Source: Candidatus Sumerlaeota bacterium
GTDB lineage: Bacteria > Sumerlaeota > Sumerlaeia > SLMS01 > JAHLLQ01
NCBI GenBank assembly: GCA_021772755.1
Contig: JAJFLJ010000101.1
Location: 1-38,942 of the forward strand
Length of the DNA: 38,942 bases
Direction: 5' to 3'
Both the position numbers and the translations under genes were made by a program. Shown in pieces: positions 24,261 through 33,057 of this stretch. The notes beneath the pieces are model-generated. The model was not told where the DNA came from. It worked only from the letters and a program-made list of their open reading frames with translations, and did no database searches. Position 1 is the stretch's first letter. Each line of letters begins with the position of its first letter.

Positions 24261-24497
24261 ATGGCCAGAGTGGAGAAGATCGAACCCACGTCGAGGAACA
24301 CCAATCCGGGGAATCACAAACCCATTACGTTGCTCTATCGAACTTTCGCACACCGCGATCGAACCTATGTCTACTTGGCGAATTCCGCCAGCAACGAGCC
24401 GGAAAGCCAGCACATGAGGCAGGTGATTCTGCTTGATCAGAACACTGGGCCGCAGTTACTGAAGATCCTTATGGATGCGTATGGTCCACAGCCGTAG
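24261..24497 (+). CDS. Small protein of unknown function, first of a low-GC pair
   Basis: Not recognised. The 78-residue product starts MARVEKIEPTSRN and has a short basic/polar N-terminus, then a probable beta hairpin around KPITLLYRTF and RTYVYLAN, and a helix around GPQLLKILMDAYG. No signal peptide, cysteine or known motif is visible. The ATG has GGAGCGCAGAAG in front, inside the dispersed repeat. GC is about 50-57%, well below guaB (locally near 78%). The stop is 9 bases before the ATG of the next gene, so the two are likely co-transcribed and functionally linked. Confidence 0.65.
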   Translation: MARVEKIEPTSRNTNPGNHKPITLLYRTFAHRDRTYVYLANSASNEPESQHMRQVILLDQNTGPQLLKILMDAYGPQP

Positions 24498-24506
24498 GTG
24501 GGATTC

Positions 24507-25199
24507 ATGGCAGGTCTCGTCGCTCGAAGCGGAACCATAAGGCAGCTGCACGCGAAGTTGCTGGCGGGAGGCGCCACGCCGTCGGAATCGGTTGGAGATA
24601 GAAGCGCCAGTGCCCGCGCGTTCTGGCAGTCTGTCGCAAACGAACACGGTATCGAACCGAGCAAGACAGTGTCCACCGACTCGGAGCGCGAGGCTCTCTT
24701 CGCTTCTGCCTGTAAGGAGTACCTGCGTGTCGGGGGATGTGCCGTTTCCAGCCTCGCGAACAACTCGGACGGCGTTGGTCGTTTCGAGAACCTTCCCTTT
24801 TCGTGCCACTTCCTGATTCCCGCCCCTTGCGGCCTGAAGCGCGATTCGGCCGATACCGTTCCAAGGGTTCCGATCCTCTTCTGCTCGAAGCTTCCGGAAG
24901 CCAGCGACATCGCGAACCAACTCCTGATGGACTGGGCAACGCAGTCCGCAGCCCGGGATCAGCACTACTCGGTACTCACGGCGGACTGTTCCGCATATCG
25001 AATTCTTCGCTCTGCCTACGGATCAAGCAGACTGGCTCGCGTTTTTCATGTGGCGCTGGAGGAGTGGAGACTCTTTCTCTTGGAGTCCGGATCGACAGAG
25101 GCGCTGGGAGTCATCGACGACCTGGTTGCAGGTGGGATTCTCTTCGACGTCTCTTCGCTGCTGAACGGAGAATTCATGCGATCAGCATCCGGGTGGTAG
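24507..25199 (+). CDS. Protein of unknown function, second of a low-GC pair
   Basis: Not recognised. From the ATG at 24507 the product has 230 residues; AGGTGGGA lies in front of it, and a GTG at 24498 would add three. It looks soluble: a helical N-terminal half (SGTIRQLHAKLL, SASARAFWQSVANEH), a polar centre with FENLPFSCHFLIPAP, and a helical C-terminal half with LARVFHVALEEWRLFLLES. No catalytic motif, membrane segment or signal peptide is seen. GC is about 57-67%, below its neighbours, and codon use is more even. It pairs with the 78-residue gene. The two could be an acquired cargo unit; a toxin-antitoxin or phage origin is possible but unsupported. Confidence 0.68.
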   Translation: MAGLVARSGTIRQLHAKLLAGGATPSESVGDRSASARAFWQSVANEHGIEPSKTVSTDSEREALFASACKEYLRVGGCAVSSLANNSDGVGRFENLPFSCHFLIPAPCGLKRDSADTVPRVPILFCSKLPEASDIANQLLMDWATQSAARDQHYSVLTADCSAYRILRSAYGSSRLARVFHVALEEWRLFLLESGSTEALGVIDDLVAGGILFDVSSLLNGEFMRSASGW

Positions 25200-25223
25200 A
25201 CGTAGGAACTTCTTGCCACAAGC

Positions 25224-25254
25224 TCTTCTGAGCCCCTCTGCGTCTCTGCGTTAG
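25224..25254 (-). repeat. Dispersed GCGTCTCTGCG-type repeat, copy B (right end of low-GC pair)
   Basis: TCTTCTGAGCCCCTCTGCGT followed by CTCTGCGTTAG. Its complement resembles copy C at 24235-24260 and aligns at 19 of 26 positions with copy A at 11771-11800. Copies B and C are inverted relative to each other and bracket the two unknown genes. Confidence 0.5.
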
Positions 25255-25368
25255 AATCCTTCTTTGGATCATCACTGGGAGTGGCGCAACCCTGCGGAAT
25301 GCCATCGCCCCGGGTGTCGGCGGCGTGCGGTCGTTCGCTGACCGCCCGCGAAAGCACCCACCGCCATC

Positions 25369-26544
25369 GTGCCGCCCCTGAACTCCAAACCCTGCATCGT
25401 GGCCTGGGGCGTCGTCGCCCCCATCGGACGCTCCCGCGCGGAGTTCACCGCTGCGTTGCGCCAGGGCCGCTCGGTCGTTCGAGACCACGACGGGTTTCTC
25501 GCCGCCGCCGTGGAGGGATTCCCCCAGCAGCCCGGCGTCGATCGCGCCATCCAGTTCCTCGACGCCTGCACCGACCAGCTTCATCCCGCTCTCGACGCGC
25601 TCCTCGAAATCGTCCCGCCCGAGCGCCGCGCCGCCGCCGCCGCCACCAGCAAGGGCGCCCTCCTCCTCTATCTCCGCGAACCCCATCGCGCGGTCCGTCA
25701 CTTTCCCGACCTCTCACCCTGCAAACCCTTGTGGCATCTGGCCCGGCGCTATCGGTGCGCCGGACCGACGGGGTCGTATTCCGGGGCCTGCGCCACCGGC
25801 TTGGGGAACATCCTGCGGGCCGCCGAGTTCATCCAGGACGGCCTTGCGGACATGGCCATCGCCGGCAGCACCGAAGCCACGCTGCACCCCTTCTACCTCT
25901 CCAGTTTCCGCAATCTGGGAGCTCTCGCCAGCGACCGCTCCATTCCCTTCGACCGGTGCCACAATGGCTTCGTCCCCGGAGAGGGCGCCGCCTTCTTCCT
26001 GCTCGCATCGGAGGAGGCCGCCGCCCGGGCGGGGCTGCGGCCCATCGCCCGCATCGCCGGTTTTGCGTTCGGCGCCGACGCGTATCATTCCGTCGGGATC
26101 GACACCAGCGGCGAGAGCATCGCGCGGGTCGGCGGGCTTGCGATGGAGCGCGCGGAATGGGGGAAAAGTCAAGTTGATCTGCTTGTCGCGCACGCCACGG
26201 CCACCGCCGCCAACGACCAGGCCGAGGCCGCCGCCATTCGTACCCTCTTCGGCAGCCATGCCCACCGGCTGCCGGTTCACGCCTTCAAGGCGGGCGCCGG
26301 GCACTTGATGGGCGCGGCGGGGTCCGTCGAGCTGGCCGCCGGGCTGGCCGCCATCGAGGGCGGCTTCCTTCCCGCGACGCCAGGATTCGTCTCGGCGGCC
26401 CCGGAATGCACCGGGCTGCGGATTTCCGGCGAGTCGGAACCCGCTTCGGTCCGGCGTGTGCTCAAATGGTCTTTCGGTTTCGGCGGACAACTCGTTGCAG
26501 CCGCCGTCGAAGCCGTGAACAATTCCCGTCCGCAGGATGTCTGA
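25369..26544 (+). CDS. Orphan beta-ketoacyl synthase-like enzyme
   Basis: A 391-residue condensing enzyme of the KAS I/II type, which joins an acyl thioester to a malonyl unit with loss of CO2. The catalytic triad is present: Cys141 in SGACATGLG, His275 in AHATATAANDQAE and His312 in KAGAGHLMGAAG, with Lys307. The first histidine motif is AHATAT rather than the usual HGTGT, and the N-terminal half is shorter than in FabF (410 residues is usual). No acyl carrier protein, ketoreductase or other fatty acid or polyketide gene is nearby, so the product is unknown. GTG at 25369 is the only start that fits the N-terminal CIVAWGVVAPIG; its Shine-Dalgarno is poor. It follows the low-GC pair and its right-hand repeat. 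Confidence 0.85.
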   Translation: MPPLNSKPCIVAWGVVAPIGRSRAEFTAALRQGRSVVRDHDGFLAAAVEGFPQQPGVDRAIQFLDACTDQLHPALDALLEIVPPERRAAAAATSKGALLLYLREPHRAVRHFPDLSPCKPLWHLARRYRCAGPTGSYSGACATGLGNILRAAEFIQDGLADMAIAGSTEATLHPFYLSSFRNLGALASDRSIPFDRCHNGFVPGEGAAFFLLASEEAAARAGLRPIARIAGFAFGADAYHSVGIDTSGESIARVGGLAMERAEWGKSQVDLLVAHATATAANDQAEAAAIRTLFGSHAHRLPVHAFKAGAGHLMGAAGSVELAAGLAAIEGGFLPATPGFVSAAPECTGLRISGESEPASVRRVLKWSFGFGGQLVAAAVEAVNNSRPQDV

Positions 26545-26589
26545 GGGGATGAGACACTGCGGACCGAAATCGCACCATCCCCGGAAACG

Positions 26590-27087
26590 ATGACCATGAA
26601 CCGACGCATCACCCCACTGGCGCTCGCGGGCTTTCTCGCCATCGGAGCGACCGCCGCCGCCCAGCGCACTGTCTACGTGACGCCCTCCGAGGCGGAAATC
26701 CGTTCGGGGACGGGCCTTGGCGGGCCTGTCGTCGCCACCGTTCCGAAAGGCACGCCGCTGACGGTTCTCCAGGAATCGCCGCTGCGGCTGCGGGTTCGGG
26801 CCGCTGGCGGAGCCGAGGGATGGATCACCGCCCGCCAGGTCCAGAACAGTTCGCCCGACAGCGGGCGCGGACTCGGCGGTCTGGTTCGCGACGATCGCGA
26901 TGTGACGGAAATGCGCACTGCGGCCACCAACCGCGGTCTCGTTGGCGAGGAAGCCCGCGAGATGGCCGCAGCCGAGGGCGTGTCTCAGGAGGCCGTCGAT
27001 CAAGCCGACGCGACCGACGACCTGGCCGAGTCCATCACCGACGCCGAGATCGACGCTTTCGCCAAAGAGGGAGGGCTCACGCTGTGA
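26590..27087 (+). CDS. Exported bacterial SH3-domain protein
   Basis: A 165-residue secreted protein: signal peptide (about 1-25, ending ATAAAQ), a bacterial SH3 domain (about 28-85; IRSGTGLGGPVVATVPKGTP, then LRVRAAGGAEGWI), and a polar helical tail with many Ala, Glu and Asp. Such SH3b units often bind cell-wall peptides. The stop overlaps the GTG of the M48 gene (GTGA), so the pair is translationally coupled and probably works together in the periplasm. ATG at 26590 or 26596 (MNRR) are both possible. Confidence 0.82.
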   Translation: MTMNRRITPLALAGFLAIGATAAAQRTVYVTPSEAEIRSGTGLGGPVVATVPKGTPLTVLQESPLRLRVRAAGGAEGWITARQVQNSSPDSGRGLGGLVRDDRDVTEMRTAATNRGLVGEEAREMAAAEGVSQEAVDQADATDDLAESITDAEIDAFAKEGGLTL

Positions 27088-28007
27088 TTCGCGTTCTTGC
27101 CTTGTTCCTCTCGCTCTCCCTCCTTGCCGCCTGCGGTGGCGGAGGTTCCGGCGGTTCCAGCGGTTCCGGCGGCGGGAAACTCTCCTCCCGCAATATCGGC
27201 ACCCTGGCCACCATCGCCGCGTATGCCGCCACCGAAGACGAAGCGGAGGCGCGCCGCATCGGCCAGGCGGCCGGCGAGCTCGCCGGCGCCACGAGCCCCA
27301 TCTCGCCGGAAGTCGAGCAGAAGCTCGGCGAAGGCGTCGCCGTGAAGACCTACGCGCAGATGGGTCCGCGCTACGCCGACGAATCGCTCCAGCGCTACGT
27401 CAACCTGGTCGGCCGCGCCGTCGCGCGCCAGAGTGCGCGCCCCGATCTGCTCTACTCCTTCGCCGTCATCGAAAACGATTCGCCCAACGCGTTCGCCGCG
27501 CCCGGCGGCTATGTCTTCGTGACGACCGGCGCGCTGAAGGCGATGAATTCCGAAGCGGAACTCGCGGGCGTTCTCGCCCACGAGATCGCCCACGTCACCG
27601 AACGGCACATGTTGCAGATCTACCGCCGCACCCAGCTCTTCAACGCGGGGCTGATGACGGCCGAAGCCATCGAGGCCGACAACGCGAAGTACCGCCAGGG
27701 CGTGGACGTCGCGACCGACACGCTCTTCAACAAGGGTCTCGGTTCGAAGTTCGAGTTCGAGGCGGACAAGGTCGGTCTGGAGTACGCCGCGCTGGCGGGC
27801 TACGATCCGCAGGGACTGATCGACTTTCTCGGACGCCTCGGCGCGCAGTCGAAGCCGGCGGCCGGCGGCTGGCTGGGCGGCACGCACCCGGGCACCGCCC
27901 AGCGCGTCTCGCAGGCGCGTGCGCACTCGGCGGCCGTTCTCGGCGGCGTCGGAGGGCAGACGCTGACCGACCGGTTCGCCCGCAACACGGCGTCGCTGCG
28001 AAACTGA
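27084..28007 (+). CDS. M48-family metalloprotease lipoprotein
   Basis: A 307-residue zinc protease of the M48 (Oma1/BepA/LoiP-like) family. The signal peptide ends in a lipobox LLAAC (Cys17), and a glycine/serine-rich tether (18-32) follows, so it is likely membrane-anchored in the periplasm. The active site is HEIAH (166-170) with the third zinc ligand Glu226 in EADKVGLEYA. The conserved NAFAAPGGYVFVTTGAL precedes it, and the C-terminus has GGTHPGTAQRV. Members degrade or help assemble outer-membrane proteins. The GTG at 27084 overlaps the stop of the SH3 gene; an upstream in-frame start would remove the lipobox logic. The next gene has its own promoter candidate 32 bases after this stop. 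Confidence 0.92.
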   Translation: MIRVLALFLSLSLLAACGGGGSGGSSGSGGGKLSSRNIGTLATIAAYAATEDEAEARRIGQAAGELAGATSPISPEVEQKLGEGVAVKTYAQMGPRYADESLQRYVNLVGRAVARQSARPDLLYSFAVIENDSPNAFAAPGGYVFVTTGALKAMNSEAELAGVLAHEIAHVTERHMLQIYRRTQLFNAGLMTAEAIEADNAKYRQGVDVATDTLFNKGLGSKFEFEADKVGLEYAALAGYDPQGLIDFLGRLGAQSKPAAGGWLGGTHPGTAQRVSQARAHSAAVLGGVGGQTLTDRFARNTASLRN

Positions 28008-28038
28008 AGCGCCGCGAGAGCGCAGAAGCGCACTCGCA

Positions 28039-28066
28039 TTGACCGCCCGCGCCGCGTCGCGATCAT
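28039..28066 (+). promoter_or_regulatory. Promoter candidate for the YdbH-like operon
   Basis: TTGACC (28039-28044) and GATCAT (28061-28066) are 16 bases apart, about 34 bases before the TTG start at 28100. A partial copy of the dispersed repeat (CGCGAGAGCGCAGAAG, 28013-28028) lies just upstream. Confidence 0.4.
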
Positions 28067-28099
28067 GGACCGCACGACGTTTCGCGCCGCGAGGGCCGA

Positions 28100-31000
28100 T
28101 TGACCCCGACTCCACCCACACCCGCAGCGACCCCGCCCAAGCGCCGCCGATGGACGCGGCGCCTGCTGCTGGCGTGCGCCTGCGCCGCCGTACTGGTCGT
28201 TCTTCTCGTTCTGCTCGCGCCCACGATCGCGACGAGCCGCTTCGCCGAGTCGCGTCTCTCCGCGGAACTGACGCGCAGGCTCGGCATGGACGTCGAGGTT
28301 TCGGGCGTCGACCTCGGCTGGCGAACGCCCCTTCGCGTCGAGCGCATCGCCATCGGAGCGGACGGCGCGTCCCGGGAACGACCGCTTGCCGTCGTATCCA
28401 GCGCGACCGCCCCGCTCGATCTTCGCGGACTGCTGCGCGGACTGCCGCTTTCGCTCGAAGGCCTCGCCATCGACTCGCTTGAAGTCAACGCCGTCCGGAA
28501 CGCGGAAGGCGCGTGGAACTTCCAGCCGCTGATCGACTTCGCCAACGCGCTCGAACCCTCGGCGGAGGAACCGGCGCAGGCGCCCACAGCGCCGTCTCCG
28601 CTTCCCGTCGCGGCGTTGAAGATCGACGTCGCGCGCATCGACATTCGCTGCATCGACGAAGCGGCCGGTGTCGTCGCGGGCTGGGAGAACGGCTCGTTCG
28701 CCGCGTTGTGGCCCGGCGGCGCGAATCCCCTGAGTGCCGACATCGCGGGCGACATTCGGTTCGGCGACGCCCGTCTTCCCTGGGACGTTCGCGCGAAGAT
28801 CGAGCACTGGATCGGCGCCGACGCCATCGTGACTCCCGGCGACATCGTCGCGACGATCGCCAGCGACGGCATGATGAACGCCGGCCAGATCGCCGACGGC
28901 GGTTTCTTTCTGCACGCGGACCCGGCAGGGGAGAGCACCGTGCGCGTTTCGGTTCCGCTGCAAGCCGTCGCGCCGTTGCTGGCGCAGGCGGACCTGCCCG
29001 TCGCGCTGTTCGATGCGGCCGGGGAAATCGAGCTGACCGTCGTTGCGACGAAGAGGGACGACGGCGTTCTCGACGCGAGTCTCGCGCTCTCCGCCGGCGG
29101 ATTCGGCGACGCGAACCTGCGCATGGCAGACCGCGTGGTGTATCTCGCGCCCGTCGATCTGGCGATCGGTGCGACCGGAACGGCCCCCGCCGGCATGGAC
29201 GGGCCGGTTTCCATCGAGCTCGATCTTGCACAGCGCGGCGCGCTCGACTTGCACGCGACCGCGACCGGAACGGCGTCGGCGCCGCCTTCGGCGTTCGCTC
29301 TCGAGGTCGAATCCGACTTCGCGGAACTGACGCGCTTCGCCGCGCGACTGCTCCACGATACCGACGCGACGCTCGCGACCGGCGACATGACGCTTTCCGT
29401 TCGCGGATCGACGGCGGACGACACGGTGCGTTCCGACGTCGCGTTCGACATCCGGCCCGGCGAGCTTCTCGCGCTGCACCCCTTTGCGGAGATGCCTGCG
29501 GCCGTTCCTTCCGTTCCCCTCGATCTGACTCCGTTCTCTCTGGCCGGGGCCGCGAGCGTGACCGCCGGTCTGGCGGAGGGCTCTCTCGCGATCGAAACGT
29601 CGTCCTTGAAAACGCCGCTGGCGGAGCGTCTCGCCGTGCGTGCGTCGGCGAGCGGGTTGCGGGGCGAGTTGGAGTGGCAGGCACGCGTCGATGGCGATTT
29701 CGACCTCGCGACCCTCTTCGAGACGGCGCGGCCGTTCGCCGTAACCCCGCGCATCGCCTCGGCCACCGGCACGGCTGCGCTCGACGTCGACGTTTCGGGA
29801 GCGCAGCGTGCCGTCGAAACGCGCGGTTCGCTCGATCTTCACGACCTGGTTCTCGCACTCTCGGAACCCGCCGCGGAATATGCCGAGCCGGAAACAACTC
29901 TCGCCTGGGACTTGTCGTACGAGGGAGAGAGCGGTGCGCTCTCGATCGCCAAGGCAGGCTTTGCCAATTCCATGCTGACCGCAGACGCCACCGGAACCGC
30001 CGGTCCATCCATCGACCTGAAGTGGTCGGCGGGGATCGACGTCGACCGTACGGCGGAAGTCGCGGCGCTCTTCGCAAGCCTGCCCGGCGAGGCGGCGGGT
30101 GCCGTCGAGCTGTCCGGTTCCATCGCGGGCGCGCCCGGTGCGGAACTGCGCGGCGAAGTGTCGCTGGAAACGACGCGCGACTTCGCGTGGCGCCAGGAGG
30201 GTCTTCTCGCCTTCGAGACCCCTCTCGCGGTGAACGGCCGGTTCTCCGCCGATCTCTCGCGCGCGCCTGTTCGCAGTGCGCGAATCGACATCGACGAAGC
30301 CGGCGCCGGCGAGCTGATGACTCTTGCCGCGCCGCTGACCGCGTCCTTCGCGGAGAACGGCGACATCGGATTCTCCGCCGCGATCGCCGCCAACATCGCC
30401 GCAGTGCTCGGCATCGTCGATCCCGCCCTCTGGGAAAGCGCGGGGTTGCAGCTTCTGACGGAAGGCGAAACGACGTGGAAGATCGACGCGACGGCGAACT
30501 ACGACGCCGCGACGTCGGCGTTCGCGAAGCCCGTCGTCGCGAACATCGCGATCGAGTCCGTTCTTCCCGCGCTCGAATTCGCGCAGGGCAACCTTGCCGG
30601 AGGGCTCGAGGAAATCTCCGACGTCCACGCCATCCGCATCGAAGTCGATCCGGCGAACCCCCAGGCCGCCACCGTTCGCGACGACTGGAAGCTCTCGGTC
30701 GGCTATCTCGCGCTTCCCTTCGGTGCGGAACTCGCCGGCCTTTCCGCGACGACCGCTCTCGACCGCCATTCCGACGGTGGCGTCTCCATCGCCTTCGCCC
30801 CCTGGACCCTCGACGAGGGCTTCGTCATCGGAGACACGTTGGGAGTGTTCGTTCCGCCGCTTTCGCTCACCGGTTCCATCCGATCGAACGCCGCGTTCGA
30901 TCGCTTCGCCATCGACGGCCTGGCGTTCGCGCTCGAGGACATCGCCCGGTTCGAGACGACATCGACTCTCGACCGCACCGGCAACGTCTTCGAAACCGAT

Positions 31001-32503
31001 TCGGCCATCGTCGTGGAGGAGCTCTCGTCGCTCGTCGATCTCGTCACCTTCGGGGACGAAGCGTCCTTCGTCGTTCCCGGCGTCTCGGGAGGGATCGACG
31101 TTCGCGCCAAACTCTCCGGCACGATGCCCGCAGCGGCTTCGCCTCCGGGCGCGCCGGTCGATGCGCGCGGAACGGCGACGGTCGAGTTCGATTCCCTTGG
31201 CCTCGACTGGAACGGCGTCTCCGTGAAGGAACTCGACAGCGTGCTCTCCTTCTCGACGAACGAAGCGGGCGACGCGTTCGAGGCGCGACTTTCCGGCTCC
31301 GCGCAAAGCGTCTCGACGGATGCGCTGGCGGGCAGTCCGCCGCGCGACCTTTCCTGGGATGCGGGATTCGGGTTCGGCGCCGACGGCGTCGCGTCGGTCG
31401 ATCTGCGCGAGTTCGCCATCGGCGGCTACGGCACCGCCGTCGCCGGCGCGGCGACCGTGCGAAACGTTCCCGCCGCACTCGCTCCCCAGGAGGGCACCGC
31501 GCTCTCGCGGTGGCTGCGAACCGCATCCATCGATGCGAACATGCGTTTCGCCCAGGACCTCGCCGGGGTCTCCGGCATCGTCGACGGGTTCTCCTCCGGC
31601 GGCGCCGCGAACATGAACGCGACGCTGCGCTCCATTCCCGGCAACCGCTTCGAGCTCTCCGCGCTCGTCGATATGCAGGACGCATCCTTCGACCGTTCCG
31701 GCGCGATGCGCATCGAGGGTGTCGACGGCGCATGGGAGTTCACCAAGACCATTCTGCTTTCCGACGAATCGCGCGCCGCCGTCTCGCTCCCGCCGGGGCG
31801 GTTCACCGCGCGCCACATCGTTCTTGGCCAGCCGCCTCTCGAAACGCACATGTCCGGCGCGACGCTGACGCTTCAGGGCTTCGAAGAGGGCCTTCGCATG
31901 GATGCCGTCGTGCGCGACCTTCTCGGCGGAGCCGCCACCGCCACCGGACAGCTCGTGTCGCGCGACGGCGATCCCTCCATCGTCGCGCGGATTCAGACCA
32001 CCGGCGTCGACATGCGGCGCTTCGGCGGCGAGCGCGACATCGAGGACGACCGCGAGGCCGAAATCAACGTCGTCGGCGATCTGCGCTGGCGTCTGCGCGC
32101 CGTGGACGGCGACCGCATTCTCGAAGACCTCGCCGTCTCCTTCGCGACGACCCGCATCGGCCGCATCGCCATGGCGCGCATGCTCGAAAGTCTCGATCCC
32201 GAAGGCGACACGCCCAGCATCCAGAACGCCCTCGCGGCGCTTCGTCTCGGCAAGCCCGTCGGCGCCGAGGGACAGATGAACACGTCGCTCGTTTCTCTCG
32301 GCGGCGAACTGGAGCTTCCCTTCGGCTTCCGCGTCGGTCTTCCCATCGTCGACCGCCAGCCCGTTTCTGATCTCGTCGAGGTCTACGACCTGCGCGAGGC
32401 CGGCGGCGCCATGAGTGCGCTGCGCCGGATGCTCTCCCTCCTGCTCTCGAAGGACCTCGCCGAATTCGAATCCAATCTCAACGCTCCGGAGGCCGGCTCA
32501 TGA
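28100..32503 (+). CDS. Large AsmA/YdbH-like intermembrane protein
   Basis: A 1467-residue protein with a basic N-terminus, one membrane helix (about 21-42), then RLSAELTRRLGMDVEVSGVDL, the AsmA-type opening. The rest is a long run of beta-rich, groove-like sequence without further membrane segments. The C-terminal 150 residues include GDLRWRLRAVDGDRILEDL and MNTSLVSLGGELELPFGF, and end near VYDLREAGG. Such AsmA/TamB/YdbH proteins are believed to form hydrophobic bridges for phospholipids between inner and outer membranes. The next gene encodes a YdbL-like (DUF1318) lipoprotein, which favours the YdbH branch. It is longer than Escherichia coli YdbH (about 880 residues). The TTG at 28100 has GAGGG in front. 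Its stop overlaps the next start (ATGA). Assignment to YdbH rather than another AsmA branch rests on context. Confidence 0.78.
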   Translation: MTPTPPTPAATPPKRRRWTRRLLLACACAAVLVVLLVLLAPTIATSRFAESRLSAELTRRLGMDVEVSGVDLGWRTPLRVERIAIGADGASRERPLAVVSSATAPLDLRGLLRGLPLSLEGLAIDSLEVNAVRNAEGAWNFQPLIDFANALEPSAEEPAQAPTAPSPLPVAALKIDVARIDIRCIDEAAGVVAGWENGSFAALWPGGANPLSADIAGDIRFGDARLPWDVRAKIEHWIGADAIVTPGDIVATIASDGMMNAGQIADGGFFLHADPAGESTVRVSVPLQAVAPLLAQADLPVALFDAAGEIELTVVATKRDDGVLDASLALSAGGFGDANLRMADRVVYLAPVDLAIGATGTAPAGMDGPVSIELDLAQRGALDLHATATGTASAPPSAFALEVESDFAELTRFAARLLHDTDATLATGDMTLSVRGSTADDTVRSDVAFDIRPGELLALHPFAEMPAAVPSVPLDLTPFSLAGAASVTAGLAEGSLAIETSSLKTPLAERLAVRASASGLRGELEWQARVDGDFDLATLFETARPFAVTPRIASATGTAALDVDVSGAQRAVETRGSLDLHDLVLALSEPAAEYAEPETTLAWDLSYEGESGALSIAKAGFANSMLTADATGTAGPSIDLKWSAGIDVDRTAEVAALFASLPGEAAGAVELSGSIAGAPGAELRGEVSLETTRDFAWRQEGLLAFETPLAVNGRFSADLSRAPVRSARIDIDEAGAGELMTLAAPLTASFAENGDIGFSAAIAANIAAVLGIVDPALWESAGLQLLTEGETTWKIDATANYDAATSAFAKPVVANIAIESVLPALEFAQGNLAGGLEEISDVHAIRIEVDPANPQAATVRDDWKLSVGYLALPFGAELAGLSATTALDRHSDGGVSIAFAPWTLDEGFVIGDTLGVFVPPLSLTGSIRSNAAFDRFAIDGLAFALEDIARFETTSTLDRTGNVFETDSAIVVEELSSLVDLVTFGDEASFVVPGVSGGIDVRAKLSGTMPAAASPPGAPVDARGTATVEFDSLGLDWNGVSVKELDSVLSFSTNEAGDAFEARLSGSAQSVSTDALAGSPPRDLSWDAGFGFGADGVASVDLREFAIGGYGTAVAGAATVRNVPAALAPQEGTALSRWLRTASIDANMRFAQDLAGVSGIVDGFSSGGAANMNATLRSIPGNRFELSALVDMQDASFDRSGAMRIEGVDGAWEFTKTILLSDESRAAVSLPPGRFTARHIVLGQPPLETHMSGATLTLQGFEEGLRMDAVVRDLLGGAATATGQLVSRDGDPSIVARIQTTGVDMRRFGGERDIEDDREAEINVVGDLRWRLRAVDGDRILEDLAVSFATTRIGRIAMARMLESLDPEGDTPSIQNALAALRLGKPVGAEGQMNTSLVSLGGELELPFGFRVGLPIVDRQPVSDLVEVYDLREAGGAMSALRRMLSLLLSKDLAEFESNLNAPEAGS

Positions 32504-33057
32504 ACCGCTTCGCCCCGCTCCTGGCCGCGACGCTGCTCGCCGCGTCCTGCTCCAGTCTGATCGACGTGAACCTCTTCGTCGTCGGCGAGCAGACCGCGCT
32601 CGAAAAGCAGGTGCTCGGCACCTATTCCGCTCTCGGCGAGGACCTGCTCGTCTACAGCAGCGTGCGCGGAGTCAATCCCGACGGAGCCATCGTTTCACCT
32701 CCTCCCGCGACCGAGAGCCAGCGCGCAGCATTCGCCGCCATGCGCAACCGCGACTACAACCGCGACGACGTGCAGCAGCTTCTCGCCTCGGGTCTCTTCG
32801 GCGAAGGCGCGGACGGAATGCTGGTTTCCCGCGATGGCGCAAGGGGCGCGGCGCCCATCTCCGACGCGGAGATTCTTCAGGTCGTCGCGGAGGAAAACGC
32901 CGATCGGGAAACGGTTCTCTCCCGTCTTCTCGAAACGTCCGGCGCCGCCGCGGAGCGCAGGGCCGACGTCGTCGCGATCTTCGCCGGGATCAACCGCGAC
33001 GCCGCGCCCGACGGAGCATGGATCCAGACCCGCGACGGGGGATGGACGCGCAAGTGA
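32500..33057 (+). CDS. DUF1318/YdbL-like lipoprotein with possible YnbE-like N-terminal strand
   Basis: A 185-residue lipoprotein: signal peptide with lipobox (LLAASC, Cys17), then IDVNLFVVGEQTALEKQVLG, a variable polar middle, and a C-terminal YdbL/DUF1318 domain (about 90-185). That domain shows GLFGEGADGMLVSRD, VVAEENADRE and the closing APDGAWIQTRDGGWTRK; E. coli YdbL has the same GxGE...GxLV, NAxR and PGxxxQxxxGxWxRK pattern. The segment after Cys17 resembles the strand of YnbE, the small lipoprotein that pairs with the C-terminus of YdbH. This may be a YnbE-YdbL fusion. The ATG overlaps the YdbH-like stop and the TGA overlaps the GTG of the next gene, so three genes are translationally coupled. 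YdbL assignment is firm; the YnbE part is inference. Confidence 0.82.
   Translation: MNRFAPLLAATLLAASCSSLIDVNLFVVGEQTALEKQVLGTYSALGEDLLVYSSVRGVNPDGAIVSPPPATESQRAAFAAMRNRDYNRDDVQQLLASGLFGEGADGMLVSRDGARGAAPISDAEILQVVAEENADRETVLSRLLETSGAAAERRADVVAIFAGINRDAAPDGAWIQTRDGGWTRK

Noticed and set aside
22092-24413. Minus-strand open frame antisense to guaB
   Set aside because: Mirror of the highly biased codons of guaB; no domain in the translation.
24261-25199. Toxin-antitoxin interpretation of the low-GC gene pair
   Set aside because: Sizes and order fit loosely, but no PIN, RelE, HicA/B, HTH or ribbon-helix-helix motif can be seen.
27800-31849. Minus-strand open frame of 1349 codons antisense to the YdbH-like gene
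   Set aside because: Composition is Arg/Glu/Gly shadow sequence and it would cross the M48 gene; the plus strand explains the region.
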